Shown here piece after piece: positions 13,020 to 26,785 of a stretch of DNA of 64,000 nucleotides (positions are counted from its first letter, which is position 1; every line of letters begins with the position of its first letter). The notes beneath the pieces were generated by a model. That model made no database searches. It saw nothing but the letters and a program-made list of their open reading frames with translations, and was not told the origin of the DNA. A program made the position numbers and the translations under genes. The stretch covers positions 21,900,557 through 21,964,556 of the forward strand of contig NC_066838.1 in the NCBI RefSeq assembly GCF_001640805.2, read 5' to 3'. The DNA comes from Lates calcarifer (Eukaryota; Chordata; Actinopteri; Centropomidae).

Positions 13020-13042
13020 CCTTTGCATTGACAATGCAAAGG
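13020..13042. promoter_or_regulatory. Perfect 23-nt palindrome with POU/SOX-like half sites
   Basis: The arms CCTTTGCATTG (13020-13030) and CAATGCAAAGG (13032-13042) are exact reverse complements around a single A. Each arm contains TTTGCAT/ATGCAAA, a near-octamer for POU factors. The centre contains CATTG and ACAATG, which resemble SOX sites. The sequence is seen directly. Any enhancer role is inference. Confidence 0.4.
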
Positions 13043-14789
13043 CAATTTACAGGCTACAGGCTGCCAACCACATAACCTTGATGTGGTGTCAAGAAATGAT
13101 TTATGAAAATGCATCCTGCTCTCCCCTGTCCCGAGTGAGACCTGGCTGGACCCGGAGTGTTGACACAAAGCCCATATGGGCGAGCACAACAGACACTCAC
13201 TGAATTATCAGTCCTATCATAACATCTCGATGGGCCTTTGTTTCCACTTCCTGATGAGATATTGGCAGTCTGTTTCTCATCAAGGAGTGCACGAGATTTG
13301 CCAGGTTTTCGCCAAGCAAAAAAATGTTTCAGCTGATGTGCAAAAAGGGTGGGGTGGGGGTTTTTTATGTTGGTGCCAGAGAGCGGAGATGTAAGTCAGG
13401 TAGTTCATGAAAAGTAACAATGAGCAAGTCAGCCGTTGTGGGTAAACACACCTGAGCTGTAACTGTGTTATTAGAAGTGTTTTGGAGGGTAAAGCAAAGG
13501 GTTTATTTTAGAACAAAACACCAAACACACCTCTTGCTCCATATAGACGCTCTTCCCTTCTTGCTATTAGCCCCCGTCCCTTACATCCAGCTCATTCATC
13601 TCCGTCTCCCCACCCCCAGTGACCAGCCCAGCTGCTAGGGGCTACCAGTCCCCCTCGTGTGTGGGGCCAGTCAAGTGGAAAATGGCTGCTACCAAGAGAG
13701 CCCACTTTAGAGAGCCATCATCCTTTGAAGGGGCATGATGGCCTTTGACAGCCACAGTGTTAACATGGAGCCCACACGAACACAGCACTGCTATTATTGT
13801 GTTTACTAAAGCAAGAGCAGAAGAGAAGGGATCAAGGGGAGCCCCCGTCGGTTGATGTTTGAGTCCAGGGGTGGCAGGGTGCTTGTCTGAGCCGCGGCGC
13901 AGTGGCATGGTGGGGAGGCAACATGACATGGGATCACTCACAGCCAGGTGGAGATTGTATTTCAACATGTCAGTAGAGCTCTTAGTGAACAAGTTGTTCA
14001 GTGTGTGGTGTGGTGATGCACTGTTGTTTGTTCTTATCTGGGTACAGTGTGATTACTACACAAACATCCACCTGTCTCAGTCAGATATTGCAGCATTCTC
14101 CTGCCCATGAACAAGTCTCTCTCTTGCAACCATTTATGCATTTCTTATTGCTTTCATACAGCAGTCAGATGTCTTGTGTGTATTGTAAAGACAAATATCA
14201 GCAACAGTGTTTCAGAAAATGAACCTAGGCAATTGAGAAAAACAGTCACGTGCTCATTAGCTGATGCAGTGTGCTCTAATCCACCTTTGCCCTTATGCAA
14301 TGTGTGCAGCCCCAATTTATGGATGCAGGTTGAACCGGCAGCAGATAAAAGCTGAAACCGTTTCATGCGGCCCTGCTCTCGCTGGCTCGACTCCAACGCT
14401 GGGCTGAGAGCTGATCTATGGCTGCAGCTCCACCGAGCTCCGGCACATGTTGCTGGAGGGACACACGTGGAGGCTCAGAGTGAGCAACAGTGATTTTAAC
14501 TGCAACAAATGGCCGAGGTATGTCATTATCCAGATTTTTGTTGAAGGGATCATTACCTGCCACAGATGCCACCGTTGTTTTGTGTCTCCGTTTGTCCTGA
14601 GGCTAGTATAACCCTGATACTTGAAAAGAGCAGGAGGTGCCTTTGTGTAGACGCACACCTGATCTTAGCAATCAATTGGCAGCCCTAACCTCACTCAAGT
14701 CTCCCAGGCTCTGCCTCAAGGCCGTCCATCTGTTGCTGCAAGGATGCGTGGCTGTGGGTGAATGTGCCAGTGTGCAGGTACAGCATCTA

Positions 14790-14791
<2 letters not shown>

Positions 14792-14822
<31 letters not shown>
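14792..14822. repeat. (GT)n microsatellite
   Basis: About 15 uninterrupted GT units followed by GTTGGGAGTGG. Confidence 0.95.
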
Positions 14823-14823
<1 letters not shown>

Positions 14824-16659
14824 GGGAGTGGGAGGTTGCAGAAAATATGTGATTTGTGGTTTTGCGCCTGTTGACATCTCTGCTCCCAGAGGTGTTGCTC
14901 CCTCAGTCTCTGTAGTCATGAAACTGATATTTAAAGCGGAAAGAGGTGACAAACAAATGTAGCAAGACGCTCAGTGTGTAATTAGTACAAACACAGTTAG
15001 CATTAGAGAGCTGGGAGGAAACACTCAGATCTATATGTTGTGATGAAAGAATATTACACCCTTTATCTCATCCTGTAACCATATGTAGAGGTATACGTGA
15101 AGTGAGGAAATGTGAGGTAAAAAGGACAAAAAGATGCATTCTTCCTAACGTACTGTAACAACAGATTTTTATTTCCTGCTGAGTCTGCATTATACTGCCG
15201 TTTCACGAGCACCTTATCTTCTCTGAGACCATTAGAAAAGCCTTTTGATGGTGATGTTGAACGCCTTCAGCATTAAACACTCCTGCGTCTGTGTGTTTCT
15301 GAGGGAAAGTGCCCAGACGTTTTACACAGTGTCTTATCTCAGTGAAATTCAAAGAGAAAAACAGCGCAGAGCACTAACGTAAATGACTAAACGGTGTAAC
15401 GTCCTTGAATGTACAGGATTTTAAATGGTCGCCTATTCTATCACGTCCATAACACTTGGCCTGTCCATCGCTCACTGTGAAACATGGTTACAATGAGAGG
15501 AGGTGAGAAAAGTGAATAATAAAAGCCTATAATTTACACACCTCACAAGGCAATGATACTATTATTACACTTTCTCTCTGAGGGAAGCTTCCTTTGCAGC
15601 AGTTATTAAAATACAAGACAATACAAGGCAGGTTTGGTAGAAATTTTAGCTGAGATGAAGTCACACAGTCATATATACATTTATTCTTCAAATTCTGGAA
15701 GCATATCATAACTCTGCTTTACAGATTCTGCAAAAACATACATTTTCCCAAAGCCTCAGTTGTGTTTCCTGGTATTTTATTCTATAGATACCCAGTATTT
15801 ACAAAACCACTCAGTGTACCTTATTTTAAAATGCCCAAGTTTTACTGCCTCATTTAACATAATTTTGTTTTCTTGCACTGTATATTTACATACCAGTGTG
15901 AACCAGTAAGTAGTTTATTGGTGCCTGATACATAGTTATATTATTCTGAAATATTTAGGGCAGTTACAGATAAGGTGTAAAGAAAATAATAATGCTAGAG
16001 AGAAATACATTTAAGAACAAATAACAAACAAGCCAAAGACATAAAGTCAGGAAACTAATGAACAACAACTTTGTGAGTACAAGGTGCACACACTTGTGTG
16101 CTTTTTATTCTAGGCATTTTAAGTTTTGAGCCCAGGCTCTGCATTACAGTGAGGAATATCTGCATCCAAAGAGCTCAGGGTGACCAGTGACCTTGTAATT
16201 ATTGAACCTTTCTGATAGATGCGTGGTACGTAACCTGATTCACTGCCATTCCTTGTTGAGTCTATTCATATTTGATGTACATAATGTATAAGAAACTGAT
16301 AAATAATTAATGGATAATGGAAAAGAAGCATGTGTTGCGCTGTTGCTTTGTTGCCTTGGTGTGTGTTGCTTCCTTTATTCCTTCCTTGATTAAAATAATA
16401 TTTAATTTGCAGTTTACTTTTATTGAATCTGTGTGACATTTGGTTTTTGTAATTCCTTTTAATTGGTATCAAAGGATTTGCTGGTTGTTTGGCAGTGACC
16501 AGTGTGGGTTTTTAAGCTTCAGTGATTTATTTCATTATCTCATACAGATTATTGATCTCTTTCAGGCCTGCACTGCTGCTCTGTAGGTAGAATACTTGGA
16601 GATGGAAAACAGTAATATGCCATGTTCATACCGGTGCCCTCACTGCCTGTACGCTCTCG

Positions 16660-17240
16660 CTTTAACATGATTTAGTTCATTATGGGGATTTGGTGCTGGA
16701 GAGAATGTCATATGCTAAGTTAACCTCTGCATGCCTCCCTGGCTCGGTGCCAGTTATGAAAGGACACGAACATAGACACACTCTCTTTGATGATGACAAC
16801 TGGCAAAGTCCCCAACCTTTAAAACAACTCGAGCCGCTGCTGGATGTATCCGATGGCGTGAGTGCACTCAATAAATCTGCGAGGGTCTGATTCAGACTCC
16901 CACACATCGCCATCCAGTGTCCTTGAAAGCAGCTAATGCCATATCAGTTCAGGAAACACAAGATCTCTCCGCTCCGCCACAAGTCAATGAGTCGCTGAGA
17001 GCACTTTTAATTGTGTAGATAGCGAGTGATGTCCATTTCATAAATATATTGGGTAAAATACTCACAGATCATTTCAAACCGACCCCACCGAGCGTGTCTT
17101 TTCATTGGACAGCCTACTGTGAGGACAGCCAACAATCCCATTGAGAAATTAGCAGGGTCCCCTGTGCTTTCCTCTCCTTTAATGAATAATTCAGCTGTCA
17201 GGGTGAAAGCAGGGCGAGGAGACCTTGTAACTGGTGACTG
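16660..17240. promoter_or_regulatory. Candidate conserved non-coding block
   Basis: Unique, complex sequence of about 580 bp between AT-rich flanks. It contains several homeobox-type TAAT words, CATTGGACAG and AATTAGCAGGG, and has no sign of a coding frame. I call it a candidate from composition and word content only. A multi-species alignment would be needed to confirm it. Confidence 0.2.
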
Positions 17241-17399
17241 ACTCAGCACTCTGTGGCCTGAGGGTGACACTCTAAACCTGAGCATTGCATCCTGTTCCCT
17301 CCATAACAGGTTGTGGTGCTACAGCATGGCTCCTGTGTTGGTGGCCACACAATCATCTGAGTGCAGAGGATATATGGAGGAGGAATGAGTATGGACACA

Positions 17400-17690
17400 C
17401 TGAGCTTCAGCCTTCCATAAAAGTTCATGGACCCCAAAGGATGCATCCTAATGACTTTGGTGGCCATCTTTCTTTTCCTCTAGTGCAACCACAAGGTTGG
17501 AGCTTGAGTGAAATATCCCGACAACTACTGGATGTACTGGCGTTAAATTTGGTGCAGACATTCATGTTGCCCTCTTTATCTTTTTTTTTTTTTAAATTAC
17601 TGATCTCTTCACTTTTCTGCTTGTGCCATCATCTGGACGTTCCCATCAGCCTCAGCTGTACAGAGTTGTGCAGGAATGGGTCCTAAAATC
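17400..17690. repeat. Dispersed repeat family B, 5' portion
   Basis: Shared words with 2385-2640 include AATATCCCGACAACTACTGGATG, here split by divergence, then GCAGACATTCATGTTGCCCTC, GTGCCATCATCTGG and CCCATCAGCCTCAGCTGTAC. A poly-T run near 17581-17593 interrupts it. A 133-residue open frame across this stretch is a by-product. Confidence 0.5.
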
Positions 17691-18239
17691 CAGAAGTTAG
17701 CATTTTAGCATGACCCACTCCCTCGTCCCAAAGTCAATGATTTTTATTAAATACCTACAATAAGATCTGTGATTAATACAAGCTCAGGACATTTTCGAGT
17801 TTTATTCTAGGACATAAAACACGCCAGAAAATACCCCACTTGGCAGTTGCTAACAAGTGAGACTACAGAGGTTGTCGACGTCATAAAACCGATCTACTCG
17901 CCTGTCTTTACAGCCTCGTTGTGTTTATACTCACACTCTTTCAAATTATTACTAACTTTCTAAGAAGAAAGGAAGAAGAAGTAGTAAGTGCGAAAAATCT
18001 AATTACAAGTTGGAAGCTTAGTGGTGGTGACGTAGATGTAATGCGACCATGGAATGGTTGGTTTATAGCCGAACATTAGCTTTTTACTTATAGTGATTGT
18101 ATTTAAGCTCCAAACATCAGAACAGTGGTGTTCATTTGTAAAGATCATCTTGGTGAACGTAACATGTAAATATCATGGAGTTAATTTTCTGCAATAATGG
18201 AAAGATCCCATTAGCTTTTTGTTGAAGGAATGAAGGTAA
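17691..18239. other. Intergenic, nothing recognised
   Basis: AT-rich sequence between two family B pieces. It may be an insertion that split one element, because the 5' part lies before it and the 3' part after it in the expected order. Confidence 0.35.
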
Positions 18240-18460
18240 TGCTAACTTCCGGGTTGGCCTGCAAAAATACATCATCCCTGCACCACTCTATTAGCAAATG
18301 TTAGCATGCTAACACCCTAAACTAACATGGAAAACATTCTTAACAGTATAACAGCTGAACATCAGCATGTTAGCATTGTCATTGCGAGCATGTTAGCAAG
18401 CTAATATTGGCATTTAGCTCCACCCTTGCAGAGTTGCTAGCACGGCTTGGCCACGATATG
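18240..18460. repeat. Dispersed repeat family B, 3' portion
   Basis: The segment contains repeated TTAGCATGCTAACA, CATCAGCATGTTAGCATTG, GAGCATGTTAGCAAGC and CATTTAGCTCCA, typical of the 3' half of family B. The palindromic word GTTAGCATGCTAAC is the family hallmark. Confidence 0.6.
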
Positions 18461-21044
18461 GTAGACTCTCAAACAGCCAAGCTGGATGTCCAGTCGTGGC
18501 TGTAAACTAACAAGAACTGTGTTTAAGGAAGTGTGTGTTGGTGTGGCAGCTCAGACTCTGACTGTTCTCAAAATACACCAGAAAATTAGATTGTGATTAT
18601 TCCTACTCATGTCTTTGCATTGGCTTTGTAAGAAATCGTTCCACTGCTAAAATTTGTTTGATATTGTGTCTGAGCACACCTCAAATCTTGTTTTGTAATG
18701 ACAGTGATCCACATAGGAAATGGCAAATATTGGTGAAAATACACTGTTTTCTACTCTCTGTCAAACAAATCTTTCCTTCCATCTATTTACCCTAATTTCT
18801 GACACTAATCTTTATTCCAGAGTATATTTTATCCTTTCTTTCTTTCTGCTGGGTGCATTATGCCTGTGGCTGTCTCCTGCATTCATAGCCAGTGGAGGAG
18901 GAAGGCATTTCAGCACAGTTACAAAAGATGATTCCACATCCAGGGCACACAAACCCCCCGGGCCCTGTGCATTTGCCTTCTATGGTCCACAGGGCTCTGA
19001 GCAAACATCTGTTTTGCTCTGGAAACAACCTTTGATCTCAGAACGAAGACTTGCTGTCAAATTAATGAAGAAAGGGATCATTACAAACACAGAAAGTGAA
19101 AGTGTAAGGTCTGTTTTCCTGTTATTGATCAGCCATGCAAGCGCGAGCTGAAGGATGATTCATTTCTTCAACCTCTGCTCGTGAGCTTATCACGATGGAT
19201 CAATGCATTTCAGGTTGGTGGAAACCCACACTCCGCAAGTATCACAGAGAAAATACTAGATAGTACGACCCACTGTGAGTCCATTAAATGTGTGTCTGTC
19301 ACAGTGAAGACCTGTTCACATGTATACAGACTGTGTACAGGGCTCTAATATTTAACTTAGGTCATGACTTCAAAAAGACATCAAACTCTGTGAGTATTTC
19401 TTTTATATTTTGAACTTTATCTCATTAGCTGTTGAATTATATTTTCTGCCAGTTTTATGAGATAAAGCAGTTCTCACAAGGATAATTCAGGCTCAAAAAA
19501 TTCTCAGTTTTCCCCTAAGCAGTACCAAATTATAATGTTTCTCCAAGAGACTTTCATGGAAATTATCAGGAAAATTACTGACCTGTAAAATAAAGTGTTA
19601 AAGTCTCATTTCAGAGGTTGAAAACCACCATGGTGCCAGGAATTTTAATAATCTATGTCAAAAAGATACTGGAATCAGTATTAAAAGCTCCCCTCTGGTT
19701 GCTGAAATTCTCAGAAAAATATGGAGGAAAGGAAAGACCATGATTTAGTCTTGTATTTACTTGTATTTAACAACATTACACCATGAAGATATGATAAGAT
19801 TCTGTTGGTAAAAGACAAACAAATACATCTATGACCCGAGCTGGTCCTAAGGTTCAGTGTCAGGGCCAGCTGGGCCATAAAATAATGGATCTTTACTGGA
19901 TAAAATAAAGCATCATTTCTTTACTGTACTTGAATATGTTTTGATAACTAGGCTCTGCACTGTGCGAATGTGTGAATGAGTGTGAATGTTAAAAATCACG
20001 TGGTCGCACTAGTGATTGAATCTGTTTTGACGCGAAATACACAGACTCAGCTACAATGCTGCTAATTACTACAACGTCACTTTCTTTGGTTAAATTGAGA
20101 AGTATCCCCGGAGGTCATCTCAGCTGTCACTAATTAACGTTAATTCAATGAGTAAGTTAATGGCAGGGCCTAAACTGAACTTGGTTAAAGTGACTGTCCT
20201 GAGCCAAAGATAGTTTGTGAGGTTCTTCTTTGTTTGACACCATGAGTGTTTCTGTACTTTCGAAACTTAAAGAGTGTATCAGATATATCAAATTATTAAT
20301 ATAATTTTATTAACTTGAACCAGTATTTGGATCAAGTAACTCATGAAAAATAAGGTGTGCCTGATTTTGTAGCTACAACTGTTATTTCAGTGGGTTGGAT
20401 ACGCAATTAAATAACGTTTAGGTAAATGTAAATGTCAGTTTAGACCCAATAATAAAGACTTGGATCAGGATCCGGACCAAAGGAAAACTAAATCACAAAA
20501 CAATTCCCAAGTCCTGATTTTACTTATCTCTTGGGTTTATGTGAGTATTTACACATCAGAATGACTCATCCTGCATTCTGGGGCATATATACATACATTT
20601 ATCCAATCAAACAGGATGTAGTGTGACCTTAGTGAAACTCACCCATCATTTAAAACTTCACCTCACTGTTAGCGGCCTGAGCGATACCATAGATTAGAGG
20701 TGTGAGCATGGATCTGAGTTTGTTTATGTGGTTGTGCTCTGATTTATTCATATGTCCCTCGTTCTCTTCCTCCTGATATAATAACGCAGGTGAGGGAGGT
20801 GATCGGATCTCTCATATAACTACACCTCCCCCGCATATTCTGTTTCACTCGAGCATACATCACATTACAGACAGTGAAGACGCTTTAACTGCTGTTTCAC
20901 TGTGACTGTAAGTATCAGTAGTTTAGCGCTTATTTAAGCAACAACCTTTAAATTGAGATAATTTCCTGTTATGAATGGCAATATAATCATATTCCATGAG
21001 AAAACCATCGAAGCCTGTGTTAATCAGACCACGTTAAATTTCCA
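18461..21044. other. Gene desert, second segment
   Basis: No gene is recognised. A 143-residue open frame at 18720-19151 has no splice context, no domain and mixed composition, so I treat it as chance. Several AATAAA-like words occur without an associated coding region. Confidence 0.4.
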
Positions 21045-21190
21045 TCTATCCATCCATCTAGCCTTCCATCCATTATGTATACCTGCTTATCATATGCAGA
21101 GTTGCAGGGGGGCCTGGAGCGTATCCCAGATCACGCTGGGCGAGAGGCGGAGTACACCCTGAACAAAGCCCAGTCTATCACAGCCAGGAT
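21045..21190. repeat. 3' tail of a LINE-like dispersed repeat with (CCAT)n
   Basis: A degenerate CCATC(T)A run (21046-21075) is followed by TTGCAGGGGGGCCTGGAGCG, ATCCCAGATCACGCTGGGCG and AGGCGGAGTACACCCTG. I remember this word order as a very common fish retroelement tail. The clade is not assigned. Confidence 0.55.
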
Positions 21191-23099
21191 TAATATGACA
21201 CATTAAATGAACAGTAGTTATAATGTAATGATACGTTTTGTGATTAAAGGGGCATATATTTTAATAATTATACAGTGTGCATATCAAATGGTACCAGGAG
21301 GTTTCACAGTGTTGACCATAGTTTTTTAAGCAGTTCAGTGAGTTTGTCTGCCTTTTGACCAGTGCATGCTGGGATACGCTTCAAGCATTAATTGGGCAGT
21401 GTATCAAGAAGATGAGCTAATGGACCACACATTAGCATAGTTCCACTAAGAGTTAGATTTTAGCCGTGGTTTTAAAAGAGGAAACAGATTCCTTGACTAT
21501 CACTGTGAGCCCATCAGTAAAAATAGAAACATTACAATCGTTCTCATGAGAAAAGCGCAGTAGAAATCATCAGTGATGTAGAGAGAAAGATTAAGTGACA
21601 ACAGCCTTCTCCCCGACATAAATAAGCCTTTTATTGAGAATTCAAACAGGTGTCATACTGGTTTCTGAGAGGCAAAACAAATGACAGGCTACTGAGCCGT
21701 AAATAGCACAGCAGACGATGGGAGATTGGCCATATGTCCACTGTGTGTGTGAGCGCCAGCTACTCTGGCTTGGTTTGAGACTGGATTCTTTTGGGAACAT
21801 CCCAGTAAGAGCTCCTCTGGGACAGAGAGGGATTCAGCTACAACATCCATTCACTCAAATCTGAAATGCTTAAACAGTGCAGTTATCTTCTCTGAAGTTT
21901 GGGTGTATTAAAACGAGTGTTATCCGTCACTGCCACAATCAAAACATTGCTGGAGTTGGTGGATCATTGCTTGAACTGATCCAAGATGTTGCCAGAGCAT
22001 GATCAGTTTGAAATTCATATTTGTGGACCTCATTAACCCTCCTCACGTCCCCTGTACATTCACTACCAAGAGAGCGCAGGGTCTGGAGACTCCTGTGCGT
22101 GCGAGCCTATGGGTGTTAGGGAAGGATAGAGCGTCCTCAGAGGAGCCCACACAGCTCCATCTGGGCCAGAGTAATTGGTCTGCTATTCATATTCAGCGGT
22201 GTAATAGCCTCTAGCTATTCATACAGTCACACATGAACTAGTTACTTGGAGAACAATCAAAAGATGGGTTGACCCAAGTGTCGGTTTTTTTCAGGAGGGA
22301 GATACTGAGACAACACGGGGAGAACATCTAACCTGGTTTGATGGGATGTGTAAGAAAATAAATCCTCATCTGCTTGAATCTGTCAAACATCATTCACAGG
22401 CTTCTGCAGTATTTAGCAGGAGATGCAGAAACACTGTTAGATTGTGCTAGTTGAACGACTACGAGGGTGAAAAAAAGAGAGCAGTGAATCCCAGCAAGTC
22501 AGTGAATCTTGCATTATGATGAACTGCCATTAATAGAACCTGCTGCACCTTGAGTAAGAGAAAAAAACTGCCCTCCTTTTCCTGAGAAAGGCCTTCAGCA
22601 GCTCTGCTCTCTGAAATGTATGCAGTGAATCATCAATTACAGTGGCACATTATGGTGAATTATTATCATATTGAATAAATAATCATGTTAAAGCACCAAA
22701 CGGTTGTGACTGCAGTGATAATGATGTGCACAATAACGCTGTATTTATGCATAAACATTTCCTCGGCTGCCACAGAACACGACAACAATAAACTGGGTCT
22801 GTTTCACCTTTAAAACCATCCCTCACCACCAACAGTGCAGAGGGACGACTGTAAAGCCCCGTGCTGTAAAGGTAAAGCTGTCGCTGATGTTTTTCCTGTG
22901 TAAAAACACCTATAATTACCTGTGTAATGGAAGAAAGCACCCTTCATCATCTGATCATTCCTCAACAAGATAAATATGGTGGTCAAGGCATTTAGAGACA
23001 AATGCTATCCTCTTGGTGGCGAGGGGTTTGGAGTGGTGTATTTATCATGGTTTGAAGTGGTGTCTGAGTCTAACCAAAGTACTGATTATTCAGACTGAA
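21191..23099. other. Gene desert, third segment
   Basis: No gene is recognised. Sub-regions such as 21600-22300 look unique and could be non-coding regulatory DNA, but nothing specific can be supported. Confidence 0.35.
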
Positions 23100-23850
23100 G
23101 AAGAGCTGCCAGCCCATTACCTCCCAGAAAATAACAATGTGAACACCCGCCTCCCTGGCCTTTCCCAATGTAGTCTGTCAGAGCTTGTCAGCTGCAGCAC
23201 CATTCATTCAATCTCAACAAGCACCGTGCTCCAGGATTCATTCCTCGTCCTGCGCTATCTCTCTCTCCTTTTAGCTCCACTCTCCCTCGCATTACCTCCC
23301 CAATGTCTTGCAGGTTGCCCCCACCCCCGTCGGCCCCACCCGCTCACTTCCTCCCATTCTGCAAGCCTCCGCTGCTCCACCCCTCCACCCCTACTTGGTC
23401 CTGATGAGCCATTGTGAGATTCAAGCAGATGGATGGGGAACAAAGGGGTGAGAGGGGGGCCCCCTCTGCCTGTCCCCCTTGTATCACTGCCAACCAGGCT
23501 CTGGGTAATCTTCTCAAGCTTTCACGGCAGAGCAATGAATAACCTCAGCCTTCTCTCTGAGACCCAGGCTCCGCCGCAGCAACCCCCACCACCCCCGCCA
23601 CCCCCTCTTATCTCACCCTCTGCAGACTCGCCAGGGCCTGCTGCTCCCCGGATAGCATCTCTCACCCTCGCTTTCTACTCACTGTCTCTGCCCTCCACAC
23701 CCAATCAGGGTTTTTTTTGTTTCTAGGGGCGTGTTACAAGGCCTGGAGATTAATTGGGGCTGTGGCTGGATGACATCTGGTCCTAGCCTCATAAAAGTCT
23801 GGGTCCTTGAGGTCTGCCGGGTTTATAATGAAGTGTATATAAGTTAATTT
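23100..23850. promoter_or_regulatory. Candidate non-coding regulatory block, C-rich
   Basis: A locally GC-rich stretch in the desert, pyrimidine-rich on the + strand at 23260-23700. It is followed by AGATTAATTGGGGCTG (23745-23760), which resembles homeobox and CRX/OTX-type sites. Long proline/leucine-rich open frames here come from the C-rich composition. Regulatory function is inferred only from position and composition. Confidence 0.2.
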
Positions 23851-26785
23851 TCTCATCAACAGAGCGTTAATCAGAGCTTCTTCAATGGCCATTTCAACAC
23901 TTGCATGGGGTTAGTTCAGAAGGCTGTCTGGTAAATTTGATTACCAGAACTCACTAATGGAGCAACTGCTGATGTAAACTGTACCTCTGTACTTCTTCTC
24001 AAGTCACACCTCTCCTCTAACTTTAGATGATATGCCTGGAGATATTTTTCTTATTGTCAATAAAATAAAAACAACAATGAATGAATCTACTAACAAGTGT
24101 CTGTGTGGCTAAAGTCTGACAGCTTCATTGTTGTCAAAAAAATATTAAAAATGAGCCACACTGTTGCACTGGTTGACATGTTCCTTCATTATGATGAACA
24201 TTATTTAGAGTTTATCCCACAGGCACCGTCCTGCTGCTGATAGCCCCCCAGTAAATACAGGATTTATTCCTGTTTGAGTAACATTTGGTTAAATTATTTA
24301 GCCTTCAAAAACCAGCCTTCTTCAATGGGAACCAGTCTTTTTGTATCAGACTTACAAAATCTGATATGGGAAGAAGAAGAAAAGCCAATGCAATATATAC
24401 AGTATATGCATATATACATGCCATATGTATATACACACACACTTAGCTTAAACTAATGCACTGTAGTTCAGCAGTCCTGCAGTAAAGTCTCCCTTCATGA
24501 AGGTTATAATGTTCAGTTTGTGTCTTAGTGACGTGTTGATTCATTTTGGAGGCTGCAGGTTGTGGTGCTGTTGAATCATACTGCGCTACACTGACAAATG
24601 ATACTATTATTTCATCCACCTGGTTTATATCAATGAGGGGAATATGAAATAACAGAAACACTATAAACCTATGTACATCGTTCTGCATGCCTATAAAGTT
24701 GAATCAAAATGTCTGTAAAACAAAAACAGAGCACTAGAACCATCATGAGGTTTGGATTTATTACAGGACTGTAGGTGTACCTAATAATATACATATGCAT
24801 TAGTAAAATGATATTAAGTGACATTAAAGAAAGCAAAGGCAACAAAATATACTGTATAGCTTAATAATTAAACAAATAAATTCAGCTGTTTTCAAGGAAT
24901 TTTTTGAAAAAAAAAAAATGTCTGACAACCTTATTTTTTAAAAGGCCTCCACTTACAGACTCACTCACACATTCAAACTGTGTAATGATAATAATCGGCT
25001 CCTTGTGTTACTGAATAATACCACTTGAAGCAGAGAATTTCTGAGTCAATTATTGGACCTGAACACAGGAGCTCTGCAGTCACTAATAGGAGCCTTGTGC
25101 CTGTGGCTCTACACCAAAAACAATCCACCTGTTCTACTTTACAGAAACAGCTCGACCACTCCACAGCTTCCTCGCATGGCCTTGTTAAAATATTGAGCAA
25201 GTGCTTAAGTGCTATTTGGCCAAGTGTCATTTAGGCTGAAGGGCTCTCCATCCACCAAAGATGTCTTGAAGTGACTGGATCAGAGCTGGTAGCGAACCAC
25301 AGAGGAATACACAGGTGTTGAATTATTTACTCTCAATGAAATATTTATACTTTTGTCCCACAAACTACTAACTACAACTCTGAAGTAGGACTGCAGTTAG
25401 ACTGCGAGCAGCAAGCCCTGTCAGTGAATCATACTAACTTTATGTTACATGTGTTTTACCAACACAAAATGAAGTCACTGCTTGAGATCATTAAACCTGA
25501 ATTTACCGTAGCTCATAATACAGAATGGCACAGGTCTTTAATTTGGTTTCAGTGAAGTGATTGCACTGTATGCTTCACTGACATTTATTAATAATACAAC
25601 ATTTATATAACATGACTTCAATTCAGATTTCATAATAAAAGCCTACTGGACCCACCTCAGCCACATGTAAAAGAATCAAAAATAAATTGCTGCTACTTGT
25701 TATTCTAAATCCTTTATTCTGTTTATAGTTGAAATCGGTATTTGAGCCTCAGTTCTTAGGCTGCAACATTTCCATCTTCTTTTCCATTCAAAACTGATTT
25801 ATTTCACCATGAATATAAAACATTAAACTTGTAAACACAAAGTGCATCTTCACACTGAGCCTACTGTGCACAGAGGTGATCAGCTGAAAGCAAACTGTCC
25901 AAGCACCTTGTCTGTAAGCTCTCCATTTTGCTCCATAAAATGTGATGACATTCTCTGATTAAATTATAGCCGTATTGACTTTTGGGAACCACTTGCCTAA
26001 ATCTACAAGATTAGCCCATGATTAATGATGGACACTTAATCCTTTGTTCAAATTGGACTGTTCAAAAAGATTGTGGCGGGGGAAAGACAAGACATTTACG
26101 TTCTCCTCTCCCCAACACCTGCCACCTGCTGTCGTATCACAGAGGCTACTGTGCTGAAAAACAGCCTGTAAGACCACATCGTGCATGTTTGTATCCTTTG
26201 TCCTTTCAAAAATGCCACACGAAGCTCGGGTGTTATCGTTTTCAAACAGATAACATGTTGACAGCATACAAATGTGTCAGGGACCTTTACGTGATGTGAA
26301 AGGCAGAGGAAGCTCCTGTAGCATCGGTGCAGAGGCCTCAGTGTTTAACTACATGAGAGGAAAAACAAGATCGATTGTCAGGAAATGTATGGATGGAACA
26401 AGAGAGTGAATCAATTAAAATTCTGGAAGTAGTACCCAATTTATACCTGGTATTAAAACATGTGCCTTGCTAGCAGCCATTAGCCTGGAAGCACACGAAG
26501 CAGTCCTCCTCAGTTCTCAACTATGGACGTTATTCAAGACACCTGAAGATGGAGTGAAGACGAAAAGCAAACAGAGCTTCATGGATGGCTACTACCGCCT
26601 TCTATTCTTCTTCTATCTTTTTGTTGTTGTTTGTTGTTTATTTGGATGCACACAAATAAGAGAATTACCTCAATGTGGACTATGAACACACATTATACTG
26701 GATCTAAATGTAATGATATCTCATAAAATCAGATCTAAATACAATATAGGTACAGGACTCATTTTAATGCAGAGTGTAAATGGAG
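23851..26785. other. Gene desert, fourth segment
   Basis: No gene is recognised. At 24766-24790 the words GGTGTACCTAATAATAT resemble the end of a common fish repeat. AT-rich stretches dominate 24700-25000 and 25320-25850. Confidence 0.4.

Larger units (their letters stand above)
10743..17399. other. Gene desert, first segment (mostly unique sequence)
   Basis: No gene is supported across about 6.7 kb. Open frames on both strands are short, lack splice structure and overlap each other. Much of the sequence is unique-looking and balanced in composition, unlike the AT-rich repeat stretches. That is what enhancer-bearing non-coding DNA near a developmental gene often looks like. Simple repeats and two sub-blocks are listed separately. 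Confidence 0.4.

Noticed and set aside
17285..17686. 133-residue + strand frame
   Set aside because: Runs through a family B repeat and a poly-T tract.
18300..18420. Recurring GTTAGCATGCTAAC palindromes as regulatory sites
   Set aside because: They are hallmarks of dispersed repeat family B, so they do not need a regulatory explanation.
18720..19151. 143-residue + strand frame
   Set aside because: No domain, no flanking splice sites, and composition like the flanking non-coding DNA.
23013..23417. 134-residue + strand frame in the desert
   Set aside because: Proline/leucine/serine-rich because of C-rich sequence. No domain and no splice context.
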